A stretch of 64,000 bases of DNA from Planctomycetota bacterium (GTDB taxonomy: Bacteria > Planctomycetota > UBA1135 > GCA-002686595). A program made the position numbers and the translations under genes. Below, piece by piece: positions 56,575 to 64,000 of the stretch (the stretch's first letter is position 1; each line of letters starts with the position of its first letter). The stretch spans positions 19,587 through 83,586 of the forward strand of contig NYXZ01000015.1 of the NCBI GenBank assembly GCA_002686595.1. The letters run 5' to 3'. The notes beneath the pieces are model-generated. The model made no database searches and had not been told where the DNA came from. It saw nothing but the letters and a program-made list of their open reading frames with translations.

Positions 56575-57656
56575 CAGTCCTTGCCTCTGAGCTTGGGGTC
56601 GAGGGCGTCGCGCAGGCCGTCGCCGAGGATGTTGAGGGCCAAGAGCACGCTGCCCATGGCGGCGGCCGGGAAGACCACCAGCCACCAGAAGATGCGCAGG
56701 GGATTGATGGCTTCGGTGCCGTCCACGGCCAAGAGTCCCCAGCTGACCTTGGGCGGCTCGATGCCCAGGCCCAGGAAGGAGAGGAAGGCCTCGAAGAGCA
56801 TCACCGCCGGAATCGTGAGCGTCAGGTAGACGATCACGATGGAGAGCACATTGGGCACCAGGTGCACGAAGAGGATGCGGCGGGTGGAGGCGCCCAGGAC
56901 GCGGGCGGCTTCGATGAACTCGGAGTTTTTGAGGGAGAGCACCTGGCCGCGCACCACGCGGGCCATGGTCAGCCAGTAGATGGCGCCGATCACGAGGTAG
57001 AAAACTGTCTCGCGTCCGATGCCCCAGTTGTCCTCCAGCTCCGTGCGATACTCGTTGACGATGGTGATCAGGAAGATGACCACGAAGATGAAAGGCACGG
57101 AGTAAAGCACATCGACGATGCGCATCATCAGGTTGTCGATGCGACCGCCGGAGAGGCCGGAGAATGCGCCGTAGGTGACGCCGATGGCCAGGCTACAGAG
57201 GGTGGCGATGAGGGCCACGATGATCGAGGTGCGACTGCCCCAGACGATGCGTGAGAGAATGTCGCGGCCCTTTGAGTCGCGGCCCATCCAGGAGCCCGTT
57301 TGCCAATCGTCGAAGATGGCCGCGCGCAGGTCCACGGCGGCGCTGTCGATGGCCGAGAGCTCCCAGTATTCGCGGGTGTAGTTGTGGTTGCCGAACTCCG
57401 TCCAGGGTGCGATGGGTGGCATGGGCTCGGTTTGGAGGTCGAGGGCCACGGGCGAGGGGATCGGCAGGAGGGGGGCGCACAGGCTCAAGAGGCCAAAGGC
57501 CAGCAGGAACAGCAGGCTCCACCAGGCCGTGCGATTGCGGCGCAGGCGGCGGCGCGCGTCCTGCCAGAGGCTCTCGCCCTGCAGGGCGGCGGCTTCCGCG
57601 AGCAGGGCCTCCATGTCGCGGCCGGCCAGGTCCCAGCGTTCGTTGTTGGCGCGCAC
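56574..57656 (-). CDS. oppC: Oligopeptide ABC transporter permease OppC (GTG start)
   Basis: GTDSKGRDILSRIVWGSRTSI-type motif (MGRDSKGRDILSRIVWGSRTS), EFIEAARVLGASTRRILFVHLVPN. Confidence 0.92.
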   Translation of the reverse strand: MRANNERWDLAGRDMEALLAEAAALQGESLWQDARRRLRRNRTAWWSLLFLLAFGLLSLCAPLLPIPSPVALDLQTEPMPPIAPWTEFGNHNYTREYWELSAIDSAAVDLRAAIFDDWQTGSWMGRDSKGRDILSRIVWGSRTSIIVALIATLCSLAIGVTYGAFSGLSGGRIDNLMMRIVDVLYSVPFIFVVIFLITIVNEYRTELEDNWGIGRETVFYLVIGAIYWLTMARVVRGQVLSLKNSEFIEAARVLGASTRRILFVHLVPNVLSIVIVYLTLTIPAVMLFEAFLSFLGLGIEPPKVSWGLLAVDGTEAINPLRIFWWLVVFPAAAMGSVLLALNILGDGLRDALDPKLRGKD

Positions 57657-58643
57657 CTACTCGTCCTCCAACTTGATGCGCGGATCGAGCAGCGTGTAGG
57701 CCAAATCGACCACCAGGTTCAGGGAGTAGACGAGCACGGTGAAGAGGATCGTGACGCCCATGGAGAGCGTGTAGTCGCGGTTCAGGGCGCTGTTCACGAA
57801 GTGGGAGCCCGTGCCCGGGATGTAGAAGATTTTCTCGATCACCAGGCTGCCGGTCAGGATGCCGGCGGTGGCCGGGCCCAGGTAGGAGACCACCGGCAGG
57901 ATGCCGCCCTTGAGGGCATGGCGCATGATGACCAGGCGCGGTGTCAGGCCCTTGGCCCAAGCCGTGCGGATGTGGTCTTGGCTGAGGGTTTCGAGCATGC
58001 CCGTGCGCGTCAGACGCGAGATGTAGGCGGCGAAGGGCGCACCCAGGGCGAAGCCCGGCAGCAGCATGTGGCGCAGTGAGCCCCAGCCGGCGACGGGGAA
58101 GAGCGGCACCAGGAAGACGAAGAGGATCACCAGGAAACCGGCGATGACGAAGTTGGGCAGGGCGATGCCGCCGGTGGCGGCCAGGCGCAGGCTGATATCC
58201 AGGCCGCTGCCGCGGCGCAGGGCCGAGAGCATGCCGGTGGTGATGCCCAGGGCCAGGGCCCACATCATGGCCACCGTGCCGAGCAGGGCGGAGATGGGCA
58301 GGGACTGGGCGATGATGTCGTTGACCGTGTAATCGCGGTAGCGGAAGGAGGGGCCGAAATCTCCCGTGAGTACGCCGCCGAAGAGGTCGCTGCCGTCGCC
58401 GCCGAGGAACTCGGGTCCGTGGCGGTCCAGGTTGAAGGGGCCCACATAATGGGCGTATTGCTTCCAAAGGGGCCAATCAAGGTGGTAGCGGGCTTCGATG
58501 TTGATGCGCACCGCTTCGTTCAGGGCGCGGTCCGTGTCGAAGGGGCCGCCGCGCACGCTGCGCATCAGGAAGAACGAAATCGTCACCACGGTGAAGAGTG
58601 TGATGGCGAACCACATGAAGCGGCGCAGCAGAAAGCGGGTCAT
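57657..58643 (-). CDS. oppB: Oligopeptide ABC transporter permease OppB
   Basis: ISRLTRTGMLETLSQDHIRTAWAKGLTPRLVIMRHALKGGILPVVSYLGPATAGILTGSLVIEKIFYIPG. Confidence 0.93.
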   Translation of the reverse strand: MTRFLLRRFMWFAITLFTVVTISFFLMRSVRGGPFDTDRALNEAVRINIEARYHLDWPLWKQYAHYVGPFNLDRHGPEFLGGDGSDLFGGVLTGDFGPSFRYRDYTVNDIIAQSLPISALLGTVAMMWALALGITTGMLSALRRGSGLDISLRLAATGGIALPNFVIAGFLVILFVFLVPLFPVAGWGSLRHMLLPGFALGAPFAAYISRLTRTGMLETLSQDHIRTAWAKGLTPRLVIMRHALKGGILPVVSYLGPATAGILTGSLVIEKIFYIPGTGSHFVNSALNRDYTLSMGVTILFTVLVYSLNLVVDLAYTLLDPRIKLEDE

Positions 58644-60418
58644 CGGGCGGCCCCTGCTCGTTGCGCGGCGGGCGAGTAGAGGCCGGCGGCCGGACCCGGG
58701 GCGTCCACCAGCTGGCCGCGGTCGGGATGGGCGGCGCGTTCGGCGTTCAGTTCCTCGTCACTTTTCCAATACCAGTACTTGGGGAAGTGCTCGTCTTGGA
58801 TGTTGGGTAGGAAGCCGCCCAGCCGTGGGTTTAGGAGGTTTTGCGTGACATACGTGTAGATGGGGAGGATCGGCATCTCTTCCATCAGGATCTCCTCCGC
58901 CGCGCGCAGGGTTGCCATGCGTCGGGCCGGGTCCAGTTCGACGGCTGCGGCTGCGATCAACTCGTCGTAGCGCGGGCTGCCCCAGCCGGTGTTGTTGTTT
59001 TCGCCGCCGGTCACGAACATGTCGGCGAAGGTGTTGGGGTCCACATAGTCGCCGATCCAGGCGGCGCGGCAGACATCAAAGCCCAGGTTGTGTTGCACAT
59101 CCAGGTAGACCTTCCACTCCTGGTTGAGCAGCTTGGCGTCGATGCCCAGATTGTTGCGCCAGGAAGAGGCGATCACCTCGGCGATATCCCGGTGGGCCTC
59201 GGAGGTGTTGTAGAGGATCTCGATGGTGGGGAAGTCCTGGCCGTCGGGGCCGAAGCCCGCTTCCACCAGGAGCCTCTTGGCCTCTTTGACATTCTCGGCC
59301 AGGGTGGCGGCGTGCTCCATGGCCGCGCCCTCGTAGCCGGGGATGTTCGGCGGCACCCAGGTCCAGGAGGGGATCTGGCCGGACTTGGTGATCTTCTGGC
59401 AGATGGCCGTGCGGTCGATGGTCAGGGCCAGGGCCCGGCGCACGCGCACATCATTCATGGGGGGGCGCGTTACATTGACCTTGTAGTAGTAGGTGCCCAG
59501 GTAGGGACCGGGGGTGAAGTCCTCGCGCGGCAAGAGGCGCGGGATGACCGAGGCGGGCACGGTGTAGAGCACATCGACGCCGCCGGTCAGGTACATGTTG
59601 AGGGCCGTCACGGTTTGCTCCACGGCCAGCACATCGATAGAGGACAGGGCCACATTGTCCGCGTCCCAGTAGTCGGGGTTGCGCTCCAGACGGATGCGGT
59701 CGTTGACGCGGCGTTCAACCACGCGGAAGGGGCCGTTGGTGACGATGTTTTCCGGACGCAGCCACTCCAGGCGCCAGGAGTCCGGGTGCTCGCTCTTGGC
59801 GCTTTCGATGTTGCGGCGATTGACCGGGAAGAGCGGGTAGAAGGCCATCAGGTCCATGAAGAACGGAGTGGGGGCCTCTAGCTCGACCACCAGCGTGTGG
59901 TCATCCGGGGCGCGGATCCCGACCGTGTCGAAGGAGAGAGCCGGACGGCCTTCTTCATCAGCCGTGGTGGTATAGGCGCGGGCGCCTTTCACATACCAGA
60001 GCTGATAGGCGTACTCGGCGGCGGTCTCCGGGTTGAGGAAGCGTTCCCACGAGTAGACAAAGTCGTGGGCGGTGACCGGGTCTGCGTTGCTCCAGCGCGC
60101 GCCGCGGCGAATGGAGAAGGTGTAGGTCAAGCCGTCCGGGGAGATCTGCCAGGACTGCGCCATGCCCGGGACCGGGGCCAGGGTGGCCGGGTGCTTGGAG
60201 CACAGGCCCTCGAAAATAGACTTGATGACGCGCCCCTCGGGGACGCCGGTGACCGTGGCCGGGTCCAGCGTGGTGACCTCCGTGCCGTTGTTGATGACGA
60301 GGTCGGCACGCTGCAGGCGGGCCCCGCGGGTCAGGGTCATGACACCTGCAAGGACCAGGGCGAGGAGCAGATAGGGCAGCGCCTGGCGGAGGCGGGAGGG
60401 GGCGCGCGAGGCGAGCAT
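58640..60418 (-). CDS. oppA: Oligopeptide ABC transporter substrate-binding protein OppA
   Basis: LNNGTEVTTLDPATVTGVPEGRVIKSIFEGL-like N-terminus, RRGARWSNADPVTAHDFVYSWERFLNPETAAEYAYQLWYVKGA. Confidence 0.92.
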   Translation of the reverse strand: MLASRAPSRLRQALPYLLLALVLAGVMTLTRGARLQRADLVINNGTEVTTLDPATVTGVPEGRVIKSIFEGLCSKHPATLAPVPGMAQSWQISPDGLTYTFSIRRGARWSNADPVTAHDFVYSWERFLNPETAAEYAYQLWYVKGARAYTTTADEEGRPALSFDTVGIRAPDDHTLVVELEAPTPFFMDLMAFYPLFPVNRRNIESAKSEHPDSWRLEWLRPENIVTNGPFRVVERRVNDRIRLERNPDYWDADNVALSSIDVLAVEQTVTALNMYLTGGVDVLYTVPASVIPRLLPREDFTPGPYLGTYYYKVNVTRPPMNDVRVRRALALTIDRTAICQKITKSGQIPSWTWVPPNIPGYEGAAMEHAATLAENVKEAKRLLVEAGFGPDGQDFPTIEILYNTSEAHRDIAEVIASSWRNNLGIDAKLLNQEWKVYLDVQHNLGFDVCRAAWIGDYVDPNTFADMFVTGGENNNTGWGSPRYDELIAAAAVELDPARRMATLRAAEEILMEEMPILPIYTYVTQNLLNPRLGGFLPNIQDEHFPKYWYWKSDEELNAERAAHPDRGQLVDAPGPAAGLYSPAAQRAGAAR

Positions 60419-60593
60419 GGGCGAGAGGTTAGAGATGCGCGGCGATCGCCGCAAGTATTGATCTCGTAATGGGTTGGATCCTTGATCGGGGGTTGGGGTA
60501 GGGACTAAACTCGCGGGCCGTTTTCCTGGTCCGCGAGCCATGGCCGCCCTCCGTCGCCGAGGCGGCCTCCCAGCCCCAGATACCCCCAGCCCC

Positions 60594-62660
60594 ATGGCCA
60601 AGCACACCCTTCAGCAAGCTACCACCACGCTCCTCCTCGCCGCCCTGCTCTCCACTACAACTGGGGCTGTGGCGCGGCCAGGGACTGGGGCCACGACGCC
60701 GCCAGGGCAACCCGGTGCGAGTGCGGGAGACGGTCAGGCGGTGGATAGTTTTCATCCCGCCAACCAGCCCGATGCGGATGGCAAGCGGCCTGGGGCTCCG
60801 GCGCCGGTCCATGGGGGGCGCGTGATCGTGCATCTGGCCTCCATGCCGGAGAACATCAACTACGCCATTGAGAACTCGGCGGTCACAAGACGCATGCTCT
60901 ATGAGGTGCATGAGTCCATGCTGCTCCAGGATTGGGAAACCTTTGAGTACGTGCCTACGCTGGTCAACAAGTACGAGAGTGAGGACATGTTGGTGCTGAA
61001 GGGCGGGGCAGAGAAAAAGTACGGCACCGCGGCGGTCAAGGTGCGGGTCAAGGATACGGAAGCGGAGGAGGACGACGCCCAGAAGGATGCCTTTGTGCTC
61101 TACGGGACCGTGGAGGAGAAGGGGGGTGTGTATCACGTCGCGCCCCTGTCCCGTGGTTCGGCTCTCAAGGACGCCATCGACGTGCCCAGCGCCGATGTGG
61201 AGAGCTGGCACCGCGGCAGCGTGCTGACCTGGTATCTGCGGGACGATGTCGTTTGGCATCCCACGCAGACGGTTTCGGGCCACAGGCTCAATGCTGACGA
61301 TGTGCTGTTCAGTTGGCGCGTCTACTTCAACCCGAAGATCGATTGTGACGAGAAGCGCTTTCAGTATGTGAAGGTCACGCGCGGCGACAAGGTGGACGAG
61401 CTGACGGTGCGTTTCTTCTTTGAGAATCAGTACTTCAAGGCCATTCCCACCCTGGGCACGGACATGACCATCTTGCCCAGCCATGTGTTCAACCTGGCGG
61501 ATCCGGACAATCCGGAGCACGAGCCCGAGGCTTCCCTGGACCGCCAAGCAAAGTACTTCAACGACCACCCGAACAACCGCGTCTTCATCGGCCTCGGGCC
61601 CTATCGCGTGACGGAGTTCACCCAGCAGTGGGTCCAAGCGGAGCGTTTCGGTGACTACTTCGAGCCAGAGAACGCTGGCTACTTTGACACTATTCGTTGG
61701 CGGCACATCGACAGCGACAACACTTCTTTCACGGCGCTGCTAAATGGCGAGCTTGACTTTTTTGCCCGCGTGAAGTCCGAGGATTATTTCGGTGAAGCGA
61801 CCCAGAAGGCGAGCTTCGTCGATCAGTTCTACAAGGGCTACTTCTACCTGGGCACCTATGGCTACACGGGCTGGAACACCCTGCGCCCCCACCTCAAGGA
61901 AAAGGTCGTGCGCCAGGCTCTGGCCCATTGCTTTGACTTCGATTCCTACCTGGCGACCAACTACAAAGGGCTGGCGCGTCAAATCACCGGGCCGGTGGTC
62001 TACGACTCTCCGGCCTACCCCCATGATCTGAATCCTTTCACATATGATCCAGAACTGGCCGAGGAGATGCTTGAGGACGCCGGTTGGTACGATCGCAACG
62101 ATGATGGCGTGATTGACAAGGACGGCGTTGAGTTGGTGATCGAGTTCATGATGCCAAGTGGCAACAAGGCTTCCGAAAACCTGGGGCAGAAGATGCAGGA
62201 GAGCTTCGCCGAGGTGGGCGTCAAGTTGAACCTCGTGCAATACGAGTGGGCCACATTCCTCGAACGCCTCAAGTCGCGGGACTTCGATGGCTGCAACTTG
62301 GCCTGGGTGGCGCCCCTGGAGAGCGACCCGGAGCAATTGTGGCATTCCAAATGGGGGCGGCCCGAGGCCCGGGGCTCGAATAACTCGGGGGTCATGGAGC
62401 CTGAACTGGACAAGCTGATCAGGTCTATTCAGAGCGAAATCGATGTGCCCACGCGCATGGCGCTGTGGGGAGAGTTGCACCGTTTTATCTATGACCACCA
62501 GCCCTATCTCTTCGGTTTCAATGTGCCCTCGAAGTTCGCCATGTCCAAGCGCATTCGGGGCTTCAAGACCGTGGCCCTGGATCCAGGCTATGTGCTGCGG
62601 GATTGGTACTACACAAGTCTGGACGAGCCGGGCACGCGCCTGACGCGCGAGCAGAAGTAA
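60594..62660 (+). CDS. Second ABC-type peptide substrate-binding protein (SBP_bac_5) with an unusual N-proximal insertion
   Basis: LRDDVVWHPTQTVSGHRLNADDVLFSWRVYFNP, FIGLGPYRVTEF, HLKEKVVRQALAHCFDFDSYLATNYKGLARQITGPVVYDSPAYPHDLNPFTYDPELAEEMLEDAGW. Confidence 0.88.
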   Translation: MAKHTLQQATTTLLLAALLSTTTGAVARPGTGATTPPGQPGASAGDGQAVDSFHPANQPDADGKRPGAPAPVHGGRVIVHLASMPENINYAIENSAVTRRMLYEVHESMLLQDWETFEYVPTLVNKYESEDMLVLKGGAEKKYGTAAVKVRVKDTEAEEDDAQKDAFVLYGTVEEKGGVYHVAPLSRGSALKDAIDVPSADVESWHRGSVLTWYLRDDVVWHPTQTVSGHRLNADDVLFSWRVYFNPKIDCDEKRFQYVKVTRGDKVDELTVRFFFENQYFKAIPTLGTDMTILPSHVFNLADPDNPEHEPEASLDRQAKYFNDHPNNRVFIGLGPYRVTEFTQQWVQAERFGDYFEPENAGYFDTIRWRHIDSDNTSFTALLNGELDFFARVKSEDYFGEATQKASFVDQFYKGYFYLGTYGYTGWNTLRPHLKEKVVRQALAHCFDFDSYLATNYKGLARQITGPVVYDSPAYPHDLNPFTYDPELAEEMLEDAGWYDRNDDGVIDKDGVELVIEFMMPSGNKASENLGQKMQESFAEVGVKLNLVQYEWATFLERLKSRDFDGCNLAWVAPLESDPEQLWHSKWGRPEARGSNNSGVMEPELDKLIRSIQSEIDVPTRMALWGELHRFIYDHQPYLFGFNVPSKFAMSKRIRGFKTVALDPGYVLRDWYYTSLDEPGTRLTREQK

Positions 62661-62672
62661 CGAGCCACCCCC

Positions 62673-64000
62673 GTGTTCTCCTTCGTTGTACGGCGGCTCT
62701 TGCTGATGATCCCGACCACCTTCGGGGTGGCGCTGGTGGTCTTCATGCTCTATCAGGCGGCCCCTGGTGATCCGGCCACGGTGATGATGGGCATGGGGGG
62801 CGAGATGAACCAGAACTCCGATGCTGGTGCGCGCATCGATACCTTCCGTCGCGAGCACGGGCTGGACCGCTCCCTGGTTGTTCAGTTCTTCAGTTACATC
62901 GGACCGTTCAACTTGTCTCGCAATGGCCATGCCTGGTTCACCACGCCCTTTACCGAACGCAAGATTGAAGAGGTGCAGCTGGAGAGCGGGGAGACGCTAT
63001 TCGAAGGCAAGCCCATGGCCATCGAGCACTTGCCGGGGACTTCGCCCGAGGAGCGCGTGGCCTTGGACGAGTGGGTGGCAGTGTTGGAGAATGACCATGC
63101 TGGCGAGCTGAGCGAGGTAGGGGCGGAAGCCTGGGCGCGGGCCGGGGAGCAGTTGGTCTCGCGGGGCGCTACAGCTCTGCCGGCGCTTTTTACTTCGTTG
63201 CACGCAGTGGCCCTCGATTTGGAACGGGGTGCCGGGCGCATTGAGCGCTTGAGCAAGGTGCTCGCACTGAGCACAGGTCATGCTCCGGAAGTGTCTGCGG
63301 AGCGCCAGGAACAATTGGGGCTGGGGGCCTTGGTGCGCCATTGGTTCGGTTGGTACTACAGCCACGGCGGACTGCGCGTGCGCAATAGCGGCGAAGATCC
63401 CTGGGGCGGGCTCTTGGCTGGAGACCTGGGGCGTGAAATGCAGAGCCGCGAATCGGTGGCCGAGGAGCTATTGCGGCGCCTCAAGGTGACCGTGCCTCTT
63501 TCCCTGATCTCCGTGCTGCTGTCCTATCTCATCGCCTTGCCATTGGGCATTTTCTCCGTGCGTGGTCAGGGCACATTTCTGGACGGAGTGGCGACGGTGG
63601 TGCTCTTTGTCCTCTATTCAATCCCGACCTTTTGGGCTGGGCTGATGCTGATACTCGTTTTCGGCGCCACCGGCGTGGACTGGTTTCCGGTCCTGGGATT
63701 GCACGACAAGGACGCGGCCAGCATGGACCTGGCGGCCTGGCTTTGGGACCTGTGCCTGCATGCGGTCTTGCCGGTGGCAACGCTCACCTACGGCAGCTTC
63801 GCCTACCTCTCACGCCAGATGCGCGCTGGGATGCTCGATGTCATTCGTCAGGACTACATCCGCACGGCGCGGGCCAAGGGCCTCAGCGAGCGGGTGGTGA
63901 TCTACAAGCACGCCCTGCGCAACTCGATGATTCCGGTCATCACGCTGCTGGCCTCAATCCTGCCGATCCTGATCGGTGGCTCGGTGATCGTTGAGAAGGT
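62673..64000 (+). CDS. Second peptide ABC transporter permease, DppB/OppB type, with a long insertion; truncated by window end (GTG start)
   Basis: VFSFVVRRLLLMIPTTFGVALVVFMLYQAAPGDPATVMMGMGGEMN ... SYLSRQMRAGMLDVIRQDYIRTARAKGLSERVVIYKHALRNSMIPVITLLASILPILIGGSVIVEK; frame open from 62673 to the window end. Confidence 0.88.
   Translation, partial: MFSFVVRRLLLMIPTTFGVALVVFMLYQAAPGDPATVMMGMGGEMNQNSDAGARIDTFRREHGLDRSLVVQFFSYIGPFNLSRNGHAWFTTPFTERKIEEVQLESGETLFEGKPMAIEHLPGTSPEERVALDEWVAVLENDHAGELSEVGAEAWARAGEQLVSRGATALPALFTSLHAVALDLERGAGRIERLSKVLALSTGHAPEVSAERQEQLGLGALVRHWFGWYYSHGGLRVRNSGEDPWGGLLAGDLGREMQSRESVAEELLRRLKVTVPLSLISVLLSYLIALPLGIFSVRGQGTFLDGVATVVLFVLYSIPTFWAGLMLILVFGATGVDWFPVLGLHDKDAASMDLAAWLWDLCLHAVLPVATLTYGSFAYLSRQMRAGMLDVIRQDYIRTARAKGLSERVVIYKHALRNSMIPVITLLASILPILIGGSVIVEK

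Noticed and set aside
1-64000. tRNA or rRNA genes
   Set aside because: No sequence resembling GTTCRANYC-type tRNA arms in context or rRNA motifs was recognised by eye; a tRNAscan/Infernal run would be decisive.

Overview
GC-rich (~65-70%), gene-dense bacterial chromosome segment. From left to right it contains: a type IV pilus block (prepilin peptidase C-terminus, OmpA-like lipoprotein, EF-G paralogue, PilT, PilB, PilC, pilin); tatD and a HEAT lipoprotein; a giant Gly-rich lipoprotein; amidohydrolase, nrnA, metallophosphoesterase, proline dehydrogenase and cutA; a DASS transporter, AlkP/sulfatase-like lipoprotein and polytopic membrane protein; comM; a secreted alpha/beta hydrolase; an Fe-S membrane protein and PilZ protein; murQ; comEC, coaD, ridA, a GH99-like lipoprotein, ychF, a DegT aminotransferase, TauE, crcB and addAB; and two divergent oligopeptide ABC transporters.

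The most interesting signal is missed by the ORF track. Two genes on the minus strand (31.4-35.0 kb) carry an in-frame TGA that reads as selenocysteine. (1) A peroxiredoxin-like protein directly after murQ has a UPTC (UxxC) active site and an excellent bacterial-type SECIS hairpin with a bulged U. (2) An exported protein of unknown family has a vicinal Cys-Sec motif (GGCUGGG) containing its only cysteine, followed by 45 more in-frame codons and a perfect 6-bp/5-nt-loop SECIS-like hairpin.

A second unexplained signal is a four-copy family of 90-175 bp imperfectly palindromic MITE-like elements bounded by CTAG. In three copies the CTAG supplies the TAG stop codon of the upstream gene. A different 192-bp palindrome directly abuts one copy. 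Other observations include a terminator-like hairpin inside the start of a coding region, a probable compensated frameshift in comEC, short tandem repeats, and unusual insertions in both components of an oligopeptide transporter.
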